A DNA stretch of 64,000 nucleotides from an uncultured Clostridia bacterium. GTDB lineage: Bacteria; Bacillota; Clostridia; Christensenellales; Borkfalkiaceae. The notes under the pieces were generated by a model. It was not told the origin of the DNA. It made no database searches and worked only from the letters and a program-made list of their open reading frames with translations. Positions 50,170-59,590 of the stretch are shown here, piece after piece (position 1 is the first letter of the stretch; the number at the start of each line of letters is the position of its first letter). The translations under genes and the position numbers were made by a program. The DNA lies in contig CANPZW010000002.1 in assembly GCA_947589385.1 (NCBI GenBank), positions 1 through 64,000 on the forward strand, written 5' to 3'.

Positions 50170-50880
50170 AAAAATCCACCCGCACAGCGGGTGGTATTTC
50201 ATTTTCGGGCAAAGCCCTAATCGTTACTGGCTACGCACAAGTGCGCCGGAGAATCGGCCTGCCAGCCATGCATTTGTTACTTGCTCCCCTTGAAAAGGTC
50301 ATTCGGGTCAAACACGCTCAATTGGTCTGTTTCTTTATCATGTTTTAATTGGTTTGCTATGTACTCCTTTATTGCCGCGGTGTTCTTCCCTACTGTATCT
50401 ACATAATATCCCTTACACCAAAATTCGCGATTGCGGTATGCAAATTTCATATTGCCCCACTTTTGGTATATCATTAAACTACTTTTACCTTTCAAATATC
50501 CCATGAATCCCGCAACGCTCATTTTGGGCGGTATGCTTACCAACATGTGTATATGGTCAGGGCAGATTTCCCCTTCCAACACTTCTACACCTTTCCATTG
50601 GCATAATGTTCTTAATATCTCCCGTATTTCCAAGCGTTTTTCTTCAAAAAATACCTTTCGCCTATACTTGGGTGCAAACACTATATGGTACTTGCAATTC
50701 CACTTCGTATGTGCTAAACTATTCGTGATGTTATTTTGCTCTGGCATTATAATTATCCTCCGATTGTGTAAATTTTTTAGACTGGCAGGTCTTACTTGAT
50801 TCTACACAATCGGAGTTTTATTTTCAAGTCCTATCGGTTAACCTCTTTTGAACCCCGCCACTATGGCGGGGATTTCTTAT
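50170..50880 (-). mobile_element. Solo IS200-type element (tnpA only) with terminal hairpins; ends approximate
   Basis: Hairpins CCACCCGC-aca-GCGGGTGG (50176-50194) and CCCCGCC-actat-GGCGGGG (50853-50871) bracket tnpA; 13-bp inverted pair CTCCGATTGTGTA/TACACAATCGGAG (50758-50815) in the tnpA leader. Confidence 0.75.
50277..50747 (-). CDS. tnpA: IS200/IS605 family transposase TnpA (Y1 HUH)
   Basis: WNCKYHIVFAPKYRRKVF, HUH motif PDHIHMLVS, catalytic-Tyr region GYYVDTVGKN. Confidence 0.96.
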   Translation of the reverse strand: MPEQNNITNSLAHTKWNCKYHIVFAPKYRRKVFFEEKRLEIREILRTLCQWKGVEVLEGEICPDHIHMLVSIPPKMSVAGFMGYLKGKSSLMIYQKWGNMKFAYRNREFWCKGYYVDTVGKNTAAIKEYIANQLKHDKETDQLSVFDPNDLFKGSK

Positions 50881-50885
50881 ACAAT

Positions 50886-50920
50886 AAGCCGCCCGTCCCC
50901 GCGGAGGGGACGGGCGGCTT
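50886..50920. terminator. Strong terminator between the IS element and the ABC gene
   Basis: AAGCCGCCCGTCCCC-GCGGA-GGGGACGGGCGGCTT. Confidence 0.85.
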
Positions 50921-50965
50921 TTAAATTGCCGCAAAAAACGCATTACGTATTAAATTTAATTGCCG

Positions 50966-53857
50966 CTATTCCGTTCTAAGCGCTACGACGGGGTCTTTCT
51001 TTGCGGCGGCGGAAGCGGGTATCAAGCCGGACACAAGCGTCAGCGCAACGCTTACGCCTATCATTACGGCGGCCTGCCACAAGGGGAGCGCCGCTATACG
51101 GTGTATGCCGAACGCCGCGCCGAGCGCGAGATTTAAAATTCCCGACAGAAGATAAGTTACGCCTATGCCTACAAGCCCCGCGGCAAACCCGATTATAAAC
51201 GTTTCGGCGTTGAAAAGCCGCTTTATATCCTTCTTTCTTGCGCCGACCGCGCGCAAAATTCCTATTTCTTTTACGCGCTCAACGACGGATACGTATGTGA
51301 TTATTCCCACCATTACGGTTGAAACGACAAGGGAAAGCGCGGTAAACGCAATAAGCGCTATCGTAATCATCTGTATCATAGTGTTGACCATTGTGATTAT
51401 TAATCCCACGGCGTCGGTATAAGTTATTTTCTGCGCCTCGCCGAGATTGCCCACCTCGATTGTCTCTCCCGCGGCGTTAGTATAATTAAGCGTTCCGCCG
51501 CCTTCATTGCAGGCGTCGTTCCACTTGTCAAGCCAATCGGTAACAAGATTTTTGCTGTCGAAGTCGAGCGGATATATGCTGAAAGAAACGGGCAAATCGT
51601 TACCTGCAAGCATACCGGGCGTTACTTCGTAGGGATTAGAACCCGAGCTTCCGCCCATTCCCCCCATCATTCCGCCCATCATGCTCATGGCGTTTCCGGC
51701 GTTGATTAAAAGCGCGGTATCCTTTTCGAGTTTAGGCTTGCCGTTTTCCAAATAGGTAAACTCATAATTATACGGAAGGAGAGAAAGGCTCTTTTTCTCG
51801 TTACCGTTGACATATTTGGCGATTTCGCTTTCCATGCCGCTTTGAATAGTGTGTTCGGTAAGCGCTTTCGTATAATAAAGCCCCGTAGAAAGACAGCCGT
51901 AATTTACGCCTTTTTTCCTTTGCAGCATTACCCGCACTTTCATATCTATCTTGCCCTCGTCCTTGTTTTCGCCGAACGAAGCTTCGTTTATATTATAAGT
52001 ATAAGCCGCGCCTATCATTTTCGCGGGTAATTCCTGTTTCCCTGCGTTAGTATTCAGGCTGAAAATTTCGTCGCCGGACGCTGTGCGGTAAATAGTATCG
52101 TTGGGATACCAGGTGAAAGTTTTTGCGTTTTCGCCCACAAAAAAGCCGTAATCCTTGCCGTTTTTGATTATGTCCTTTATCTTTCCCTCGAAAAACTCCG
52201 GCGCGCCCGCCGCTTTGTAGGCGAAGTTTAAAAATTCGTCCTCGGTAAGATATCCGTACTGCGCGAAATTCAAATCGGAAAATTCGTAGTCGTCAACCAC
52301 CATTATAAGGCTTTCCTTGTCGCGGAAAATGGATTTAAGCTCATCCTCCGTTAAATTTTCGGTTTTGCCGAGGTCGGTTGCGAGAATATCGTACTGCGAA
52401 AGGATATATTCGTAGTTATCCGGAATTTCGCGGAAAGACGTAACCGTGCTTATCATTGACGAATACTGTTTATATTCATCCACTTCTCCCAAAACGGACG
52501 TGTACATGGAACGTATCCCCGTTACGGAATATCGCCCGCTTACGTCCTGCGAGGAATCTATTTTGTCGTTAGACACCTTGAAATCCGTATATATGTAGTT
52601 TGACATATCGAAAGCATAGCCGAATTGCAGCGCATTGTAATAGTCCTGCGGCATGGCTTCGACATAATTTTTGTAATCATAGGTTATTTCGTTGGTAGTC
52701 ATTGCGCCGTCGAAATTCATAAGCGTTTCCAAAAGGCTGTCAACATACACCTTGTCTTTCAGCTTTTCGATTTCCACCTTCTGCCCGCTCGAACTCGCTA
52801 TATCCATAAGCGACGAAAAATCGATAGCCGTTTCGGTTACCTGCAAAGGATAGCCCGAAAGCATATCGTTTTCCATAGAGGCGATATAATTCTGAACCCC
52901 TGCGGAAATTGCAAGCACCATGGAAACGCCGATTATCCCTATACTGCCCGCGACAGAAACCATAGCCGTGCGCTTGAATTTGGAAAGAAGATTTTTAAGG
53001 GACAGAGAAAACGCCATACGCATAGACATGGACGTCCTCTTTTTGCTGCCCTTATTCGTTTTATGTCCGGCGTTCTGCACGCCGCCGTTTTGTTGCACTT
53101 CGTTTTGTTCGTCGGCATTTTCCGCCGTTTCGGATTTAGTTTCCGCCGCGGTTTTTTCAGGCGCGGGTTCTTCCCCGCCGTCGTAAGGGCGGGTGTCGTC
53201 GATAATTTCCCCGTCGAGCAATCTTATTATGCGCGTAGAGTACTTTTCCGCAAGTTCGGGGTTGTGCGTTACCATTATTACAAGCCTGTCTTGCGAAATT
53301 TCCTTTAAAAGCTCCATAATCTGGACGCTCGTCTTGCTGTCCAAAGCGCCCGTCGGTTCGTCGGCAAGCACTATTTCGGGGTCGTTGATAAGCGCGCGGG
53401 CAATAGCCACACGCTGCGCCTGACCGCCCGAAAGCTGGTTGGGGCGGCTTTTAAGCTTATCGGAAAGCCCTACTTTTTCAAGCGCCTCGATTGCGCGGCG
53501 GCGGCGTTCGTCCTTGCCCACGCCCGAAATGGTAAGCGCAAGCTCCACGTTCTGCAAAATCGTCTGGTGTGGAATCAGGTGATAGCTTTGGAAAATAAAG
53601 CCTACCGAATGGTTCCGGTAAGTATCCCAATCCCTGTCGCCGTACTTCTTGGTGGAAACGCCCTCTATCAAAAGGTCGCCCGAAGTGTATTTGTCCAGCC
53701 CGCCGATGATATTTAAAAGAGTAGTTTTGCCGCAACCCGACGCGCCGAGTATCGATACAAATTCGTTTTTGCGGAATTTAACGGAAACGCCGCGCAGCGC
53801 GTGCACCACTCCCCCCGCAACGGGATAATCTTTTTTTATATCGTAAAGTTCAAGCAT
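50966..53857 (-). CDS. ABC transporter, MacB/LolD-like ATPase fused to FtsX-like permease
   Basis: Walker A GASGCGKTTLLNI, LSGGQAQRVAIARAL signature, D-loop; C-terminal FtsX domain VSVVERVKEIGILRAVGARKKDI. Confidence 0.93.
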   Translation of the reverse strand: MLELYDIKKDYPVAGGVVHALRGVSVKFRKNEFVSILGASGCGKTTLLNIIGGLDKYTSGDLLIEGVSTKKYGDRDWDTYRNHSVGFIFQSYHLIPHQTILQNVELALTISGVGKDERRRRAIEALEKVGLSDKLKSRPNQLSGGQAQRVAIARALINDPEIVLADEPTGALDSKTSVQIMELLKEISQDRLVIMVTHNPELAEKYSTRIIRLLDGEIIDDTRPYDGGEEPAPEKTAAETKSETAENADEQNEVQQNGGVQNAGHKTNKGSKKRTSMSMRMAFSLSLKNLLSKFKRTAMVSVAGSIGIIGVSMVLAISAGVQNYIASMENDMLSGYPLQVTETAIDFSSLMDIASSSGQKVEIEKLKDKVYVDSLLETLMNFDGAMTTNEITYDYKNYVEAMPQDYYNALQFGYAFDMSNYIYTDFKVSNDKIDSSQDVSGRYSVTGIRSMYTSVLGEVDEYKQYSSMISTVTSFREIPDNYEYILSQYDILATDLGKTENLTEDELKSIFRDKESLIMVVDDYEFSDLNFAQYGYLTEDEFLNFAYKAAGAPEFFEGKIKDIIKNGKDYGFFVGENAKTFTWYPNDTIYRTASGDEIFSLNTNAGKQELPAKMIGAAYTYNINEASFGENKDEGKIDMKVRVMLQRKKGVNYGCLSTGLYYTKALTEHTIQSGMESEIAKYVNGNEKKSLSLLPYNYEFTYLENGKPKLEKDTALLINAGNAMSMMGGMMGGMGGSSGSNPYEVTPGMLAGNDLPVSFSIYPLDFDSKNLVTDWLDKWNDACNEGGGTLNYTNAAGETIEVGNLGEAQKITYTDAVGLIITMVNTMIQMITIALIAFTALSLVVSTVMVGIITYVSVVERVKEIGILRAVGARKKDIKRLFNAETFIIGFAAGLVGIGVTYLLSGILNLALGAAFGIHRIAALPLWQAAVMIGVSVALTLVSGLIPASAAAKKDPVVALRTE

Positions 53858-53950
53858 AAATCTCCGTGACAATATACGCGTATATATTTTGTATATAATA
53901 ATTCAAAAAAATGTATAATTTGAAAACGGATTGTGAAATCCCGTTAAAAT

Positions 53951-54712
53951 TTAAATTTTCGCGGGTTTATTTTTATTCTTTTTTCCGTCTTTGTCACCGC
54001 CGCCCAAATTGGTTTCGGTATAGCTTCTCAATTCATCCGTTAAAGACCTCGACGACTTAAAAGGAAATACGAAGCTCGCTTTTTTGTGCTCGCGCTGTTC
54101 GATTTTATCGTGCACGCTCTCTTTAAGTTTTTCGAACGATACGACGATTTTATTCTCCTTTGCGAATTTGCGGATTTTCGCCGTAAGATTGAGCGAGTGT
54201 CCGACGTCAACCAAAAATATGCCGAGGAAAAGCCCCACGATAAAGGAAAATTCTATATTTTCCACGAACCAAACCACGGCGTCTATCACATACAGGCGTA
54301 TTACGAAGTAGTAAAACGCGCCAATGAGCAGCCAGAAAAAGGAAAACAACGGACATATTATGCCCTGAATGTTTCCGCGCCTGTCGGAATAATCCCACAG
54401 CTTGATTTTCATTCCCTTGATGAAAATCAAGCCCGCAAGGTATTCAATCAAAGTCATTGACGCGCCCATTATCAAAATAATCAGCACGGCGTCCAGCCAG
54501 GGATAGCCCGTATATATAGGCAGGAAAGATATAAGAAACAATCCCACTATCCCGAAACCGTAAAGCGGCAGATACGGTCCCGTCAGAAATCCGGGATTTA
54601 TCCACTTTTTCGCCGTAAAAAATCTTCTGAAAAGCACCTCCGTGACCCAGCCCAGCATGCTTCCCGTTATGAACAAAAAGCAAGCGACAAGCAACGCGCT
54701 GTAAATAGCCAT
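53951..54712 (-). CDS. Putative ABC-transporter-permease-like membrane protein (CmpB type)
   Basis: GWVTEVLFRRF, NPGFLTGPYLPLYGFGIV, LWDYSDRRGNIQGIICPLFSFFW. Confidence 0.8.
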   Translation of the reverse strand: MAIYSALLVACFLFITGSMLGWVTEVLFRRFFTAKKWINPGFLTGPYLPLYGFGIVGLFLISFLPIYTGYPWLDAVLIILIMGASMTLIEYLAGLIFIKGMKIKLWDYSDRRGNIQGIICPLFSFFWLLIGAFYYFVIRLYVIDAVVWFVENIEFSFIVGLFLGIFLVDVGHSLNLTAKIRKFAKENKIVVSFEKLKESVHDKIEQREHKKASFVFPFKSSRSLTDELRSYTETNLGGGDKDGKKNKNKPAKI

Positions 54713-54727
54713 TTTCTCCTCCGTAAA

Positions 54728-56392
54728 TCAGCGGATTGCCGCGGCAAGCCGTTTTATAGTACGTTCTTTACCCAAAATACCCATTATTGTGCACAAATCG
54801 GGCGAATTTGCGCTGCCCGTTACGGCAATTCTGAGAATTTCCGCAACATCCGAAACGCTGCCTTTATAGGCTTCGGGATTCTTTTTATATTCGCCCGTTT
54901 CGGCGGCGAAACCGACCTTGGGCGCAATCTCCTTCACCTTTGCAAACCACGTCTGGTTGTCGTCGTCTGGGTCATATACCTTTGCAAATTCTTCGAGGAC
55001 GGTGTTCACCGTTTCATCGCCGAACCTGAAATCGTAACGGGGCTTAAAGGTATCGTCGAAGAAATAATCCAAAAGTCTTATGCCCTGTTCGGCGCGCTCG
55101 ATATCCTTACGGCGCTTCTTTCCCGCCGTGCCCATTACCAAATTGAGGACTTTTATAATATATGCCCCGTCGGCAAAATGCTGTTTATCCGAAGCGCTTC
55201 CGAACTCATCTACCCAGCTATTAAGAAAAGCGTAACATTCCTCCGCGGAAAGCGTTGAAATTTCCGTTTTGGAAATGTCGTTCAGCTTGTCAAGGTCGAA
55301 CAAAGCGCCGCTCTTGCCCATTTTTTCCACTTTGAATTTAAATTCCCGGTAGTCTGCGCCCGGATTTTTCAGCTGCCATTCCTCGAAATCGGAATTTAAA
55401 AGGGTCATAAGATATTTTACGACAGCGGCGGGATAATAACCCGCCTTTCTGTAATAGTCAAGCGAAAGTTCGGGGTCTTTGCGCTTGGAAAGCTTGCGCT
55501 TGCCGCCGTTCTCCGCTTTCATAAGCGAACACGTGTGCGCATAAACGGGCGGTTTAAACCCGAGAACCTTGTGCAATTCAAGGTGTATAGGCAGGCTGGA
55601 AAGCCATTCTTCCCCCCTTATTACAAGGGTGGTGCGCATAAAATGGTCGTCTATGGCATGCGCGAAATGATAAGTAGGTATTCCGTCCGACTTCAAAAGC
55701 ACTACGTCCTGGTCGTTTTCGGTAACGGCAATTTCCCCTTTTATCGCGTCGCGGAAAGTTATTTTATTTGAAATATCCCCTTGGGATTTAAGCCTTATTA
55801 CGAAGGGTTTGCCCGCTTTTAGGTTGGAATAAATTTCCTCTTCCGAAAGATTTCTGCATTTGGCAAACTTTCCGTAATAGCCGGTTGTAAGCTTTTCGGC
55901 GTTTTGCGCCTCGCGCACCCTGTCCAGCTCTTCCGCGGTACAAAAGCACGGATAGGCATAGCCCTGCGCGATAAGCCGCTTTGCGAAAGCGCGGTAGATT
56001 TTTGCGCGCTGCCGCTGGTAATACGGACCGTATATGTTTAGGCGGGATTGGATTTCCGCGCCCTCGTCGAATTTTATTCCGAAATAATCGAGCGAACGTA
56101 TTACGCTTTCCACCGCGCCGTCAACTTTTCGCTTATCGTCGGTGTCCTCTATGCGCAAATAAAAAATACCGCCCGAGGTATGCGCGGCGCGTTCGTCGGC
56201 AAGCGCCGAATAAAGGTTGCCGAGGTGTATGAAGCCCGTAGGCGACGGCGCAAGTCGGGTGACCTGCGCGCCCTTAGGCATTTCGCGCGGGGGATAAATT
56301 TCCTCGTATTTGTCGGGGTCCAAAAGGTCCTCGTCGGGAATAAGCGCCGAAGCAAGTTTTTCCAAATCCATAAAATTTTCTTCCTCTTTCAT
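54728..56392 (-). CDS. gltX: Glutamate--tRNA ligase
   Basis: VTRLAPSPTGFIHLGNLYSALADERAA, KRKLSKRKDPE; start could be the internal Met at 56371. Confidence 0.93.
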   Translation of the reverse strand: MKEEENFMDLEKLASALIPDEDLLDPDKYEEIYPPREMPKGAQVTRLAPSPTGFIHLGNLYSALADERAAHTSGGIFYLRIEDTDDKRKVDGAVESVIRSLDYFGIKFDEGAEIQSRLNIYGPYYQRQRAKIYRAFAKRLIAQGYAYPCFCTAEELDRVREAQNAEKLTTGYYGKFAKCRNLSEEEIYSNLKAGKPFVIRLKSQGDISNKITFRDAIKGEIAVTENDQDVVLLKSDGIPTYHFAHAIDDHFMRTTLVIRGEEWLSSLPIHLELHKVLGFKPPVYAHTCSLMKAENGGKRKLSKRKDPELSLDYYRKAGYYPAAVVKYLMTLLNSDFEEWQLKNPGADYREFKFKVEKMGKSGALFDLDKLNDISKTEISTLSAEECYAFLNSWVDEFGSASDKQHFADGAYIIKVLNLVMGTAGKKRRKDIERAEQGIRLLDYFFDDTFKPRYDFRFGDETVNTVLEEFAKVYDPDDDNQTWFAKVKEIAPKVGFAAETGEYKKNPEAYKGSVSDVAEILRIAVTGSANSPDLCTIMGILGKERTIKRLAAAIR

Positions 56393-56428
56393 TAAAAATA
56401 CGGATACGTATTGCGTTTTTTGCCGTTA

Positions 56429-57040
56429 TTATTTTTTTCGCGATGCGAACCACCTGTAAACGAACCACAGGATTATCAGCACCTCGAAAACTGCGGCGAC
56501 GATGTACAATAAATAAATCTGCGTGAACGTCGGCGCGAATGTTATTACATATATGTGAAAAATCAGCACGCAAGCCCAAAGAATCAGCGAGCTTGCAAGC
56601 GCGTTCGTCACCCTGTTCCCCCATTTTGCGGAAAAGACCGTTAAAACTATTCCCGTAGGCAGAGGCGCGATGACGAATACGAGATACGCATATGTTGCCG
56701 TGGCGGGAATGAAATAGAACACGACAAATAAGCATGTGGCTATAAACCACACAAGACCTACGCTTAAAGCCGAAATAAACGCGTGGTTGGAAGAAATCCT
56801 GCGCCGGGGCTTAGTCTGCACTGCCGCGCCGCCCCCTTTCACAAGGGAATCGAGCGAAACGCCGTAAATATCCGACAACCTTACAAGCACGCGGATGTCG
56901 GGAATCGCCTCCCCTCTCTCCCATTTGGATACCGCTTTATCGGAATAATTAAGCATTTCAGCAAGTTGAAGCTGCGTCAGCCCCGCCTGTGTTCTCAACT
57001 CCGTAAGGTTTTTGGCGATTATGTCTTTCAAATCTTCCAT
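56429..57040 (-). CDS. XRE-type HTH regulator with C-terminal membrane helices
   Basis: LTELRTQAGLTQLQLAEMLNYSDKAVSKWERGEAIPDIRVLVRLSDIYGVSLDSL followed by multiple TM segments. Confidence 0.9.
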   Translation of the reverse strand: MEDLKDIIAKNLTELRTQAGLTQLQLAEMLNYSDKAVSKWERGEAIPDIRVLVRLSDIYGVSLDSLVKGGGAAVQTKPRRRISSNHAFISALSVGLVWFIATCLFVVFYFIPATATYAYLVFVIAPLPTGIVLTVFSAKWGNRVTNALASSLILWACVLIFHIYVITFAPTFTQIYLLYIVAAVFEVLIILWFVYRWFASRKK

Positions 57041-57046
57041 AGCCGT

Positions 57047-57075
57047 ATTTTAGCATACGCAAGCGAAAAACACAA
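57047..57075 (-). promoter_or_regulatory. Promoter placing +1 at the ATG of the XRE regulator
   Basis: Minus strand TTGTGT (57070-57075), N17, TAAAAT (57047-57052), N6, ATG (57040). Confidence 0.65.
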
Positions 57076-57086
57076 GCGTTTGCGGC

Positions 57087-57128
57087 AACTCTACCGTGAG
57101 TAGAGTTGGTTTTTTTGTCGGTAGAGTT
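57087..57128. promoter_or_regulatory. Operator-like AACTCTAC-CGTGA-GTAGAGTT plus extra half-site GGTAGAGTT
   Basis: 8-bp inverted arms (57087-57107) and half-site at 57120-57128, just upstream of the XRE promoter. Confidence 0.65.
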
Positions 57129-57289
57129 GTTTTTATAAACAGTTTACCAAAAAATCCAAGCGTGGAGAAAAACTTCATTGTTTTTTCACAAACAATAAAT
57201 ATACTGTTAAGTGAACGGTGCGATTGACGCGCCGCGGAAACTTCAATTTTATGGCGGCGCTTTAAATCCATGCGCCGTCGGGAGCGGAA

Positions 57290-58237
57290 ATGATTAAATT
57301 CGACGTATATTGCGATTCGGGGGCGAACATCCCGTTGGAGCTTGTAAAACAGCGCGGAATTAAAATTATTCCTTATACTTTCACCGTAAACGGCGAAGAA
57401 AGAAGCTGTTATGACGGCGAACGCGATTTTGCCGAAATCGCAAAGAAATTTTACAATGAAGTGCGCGAGGGCGCGGAAGTGAAAACCTCACTTCTCAGCT
57501 CGCATACAATAGCGGAAGCGGTAACGCCCTCCCTCGATGCGGGCAGGGACGTGATAATCACCTTTATATCCTCGGGCATAAGCAGCACTTTCAATCAGGC
57601 GAAAGCCGCCGCAGAAGAGCTTTCAAAGAAATATCCCGAAAGGAAAATTTTCGTATGCGACAGTGCCAACGCCTCCATGGGCGAAGGCTTGCAGGTTTTA
57701 AGGGCGTGCGATTTAAGGGATATGGGCGAAAGCGCCGAAGCCTGCGCGGAATGGATAGAGAACAACAGATACAAAATAAACAGCTATCTGACCGTGGGCG
57801 ATTTGAAATATCTTAAAAAGAGCGGCAGAATTTCTGCGACTCTCGCCATTGCAGGCACTTTACTGAACATAAAACCCGTCCTTATGGCGGACGGCGGCGA
57901 CAACGCGAAAATTGTGTTCCATTCAAAAGCGCGCGGGCGCAAAAAAGCTTTGGAAGCGCTTGCGGAAAACTTTTCGCTTAATGTTGTTGACCCCGAAAAC
58001 CAGACCGTAGCCGTCTGCCACGGCGATTGCGAGGAGGACGCATTAACCGTTGCCGAACTTTTGAAAGAAAGGGGCGCGAAGGACGTGATTGTGGAATATT
58101 ACGACCTCTGTACAGGTTCGCACGTCGGTCCCGGAACGGTGGCGATTTTCTTCTACGGCAAGGACCGCCAGACGGGCGTAAAACCCAAGGAAGGGATACT
58201 TAGCAAGTTTAAAAAACGTTTGAAGCAGTCTAATTGA
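57290..58237 (+). CDS. DegV family fatty-acid-binding protein
   Basis: YCDSGANIPLELVKQRGIKIIPYTFTVNGEE, TFISSGISSTFNQAK, LGKSGRIS-like YLKKSGRISATLAIAGTLLNIKPVL. Confidence 0.94.
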   Translation: MIKFDVYCDSGANIPLELVKQRGIKIIPYTFTVNGEERSCYDGERDFAEIAKKFYNEVREGAEVKTSLLSSHTIAEAVTPSLDAGRDVIITFISSGISSTFNQAKAAAEELSKKYPERKIFVCDSANASMGEGLQVLRACDLRDMGESAEACAEWIENNRYKINSYLTVGDLKYLKKSGRISATLAIAGTLLNIKPVLMADGGDNAKIVFHSKARGRKKALEALAENFSLNVVDPENQTVAVCHGDCEEDALTVAELLKERGAKDVIVEYYDLCTGSHVGPGTVAIFFYGKDRQTGVKPKEGILSKFKKRLKQSN

Positions 58238-58260
58238 ACCGAACTTTCATCATAAATTTA

Positions 58261-58292
58261 GCGGCGGGCGGTCCGTACGGACCGCCCGCCGC
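58261..58292. terminator. Palindromic terminator between convergent genes
   Basis: GCGGCGGGCGGTCCGTACGGACCGCCCGCCGC. Confidence 0.8.
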
Positions 58293-58385
58293 TTATATTG
58301 CTGATAGTTTTAGTTTTTGAAAGACCTTTTAATCCATATAAAATCCATATAAAGTTAAAAAACCTTAAAGTTCTATCGGAAAGAT

Positions 58386-58871
58386 TCAATGCCGCTTGTC
58401 GTAAGCCAACGCTTCGGATTTTTCACGCATTAAATATCCGAGAAAGCCTTCGCAGCCGTCGCGGATATCTGAATACGCTCGCTCGAAATCGCGTGTGTAC
58501 CATGGGTCGGCTATGTCGCGCGGGTTCGCGGTAAAAGAACAAAGCTTAAAAATCTTTTCCCCGAATTTCCCGCCCGTAAGGCGAAGCACGTCCATTAAAT
58601 TCATGCTATCCATAACGAGCACGTAATCTGCGTTAATCACATCCCGCAGTGTAAGCTGCCGCGCGGTATGCCCTTCTTTTATGCCGTGGGCTTCAAGCGT
58701 TTTCTTCGCAGGGGGATATACGGGATTGCCCGTTTCCTCATCCGATGTGCCGAAAGAGGAGACGTTAAAGCTTAAAGACAGCCCCCTTTCTTCTACCATT
58801 TTCTTGAAGATAAGCTCCGCCATAGGCGAACGGCAGATATTGCCTAGACAGACAAAAATTACGGATATCAT
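58386..58871 (-). CDS. Low-molecular-weight protein-tyrosine phosphatase
   Basis: VCLGNICRSPMAE active site and DPWYTRDFE. Confidence 0.95.
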   Translation of the reverse strand: MISVIFVCLGNICRSPMAELIFKKMVEERGLSLSFNVSSFGTSDEETGNPVYPPAKKTLEAHGIKEGHTARQLTLRDVINADYVLVMDSMNLMDVLRLTGGKFGEKIFKLCSFTANPRDIADPWYTRDFERAYSDIRDGCEGFLGYLMREKSEALAYDKRH

Positions 58872-59456
58872 TCAATCGCCTATTTTAAGCTTCTGCCAGG
58901 GTGTGCCGTCGGGTTTGTAGCTTTCGAGATAATCGAGTATTTCGTCGTCGGAAGTGAAATACGTGTACATTTCGTAGGCCTTGAAAGTGATGAACTTGCG
59001 TTCCGCCACTTCAAGCATAAATTTTTCAAGATTATCGTAATAGCCGTCGATGTTGTAGATGGCTATCGCCTTTTCATGCCTGCCGAGCTGTTTTAATGTG
59101 AGCACTTCGAAAAATTCCTCGAAAGTGCCGATACCGCCGGGAACGATTATAAAAGCTTCCGCCTCGTCCTCCATAGTTTTTTTGCGCTCCGACATGGTAT
59201 CGGTGTAAGTAATTTCATCACATTCGTCAAAGAGCTGTTCTATACCCTCGTCGCGGAAAAACTTGGGAACTACGCCGTGAACTCTGCCGCCGCCCCGCTT
59301 CACTCCGCGTGCCGCCGCGCCCATAAGTCCCGAAGCGCCGCAACCGAAAACGAGGGAATGTCCGCGTTTTGCAAGTTTTTCCCCAAGCTGTTCGACGTAA
59401 TCTATATATCTTTTTTCTATGTGCGCGCTTGCCGCGCCGAATACGCATATTTTCAT
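58872..59456 (-). CDS. LOG family (TIGR00730-type) Rossmann-fold protein
   Basis: VFGCGASGLMGAAARG and PGGIGTFEEFFEVLT; promoter TTGACA-N17-TATAAT and SD GGAG upstream. Confidence 0.93.
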   Translation of the reverse strand: MKICVFGAASAHIEKRYIDYVEQLGEKLAKRGHSLVFGCGASGLMGAAARGVKRGGGRVHGVVPKFFRDEGIEQLFDECDEITYTDTMSERKKTMEDEAEAFIIVPGGIGTFEEFFEVLTLKQLGRHEKAIAIYNIDGYYDNLEKFMLEVAERKFITFKAYEMYTYFTSDDEILDYLESYKPDGTPWQKLKIGD

Positions 59457-59574
59457 GATGTCTCCAAATACGGTATTATATATTATATTTCTTCGCCGCG
59501 GTTTTGTCAATTAAAATTACCTTTAACCTTCCCGCGCCTAAACGCTTCGGGCGGGATTTTCATATTATGGATTA

Positions 59575-59583
59575 GGGGGGGGG
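59575..59583 (+). repeat. G9 homopolymer forming the Shine-Dalgarno region
   Basis: ATTAGGGGGGGGGTGATTTTATG, G run ends 7 nt before the ATG. Confidence 0.9.
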
Positions 59584-59590
59584 TGATTTT

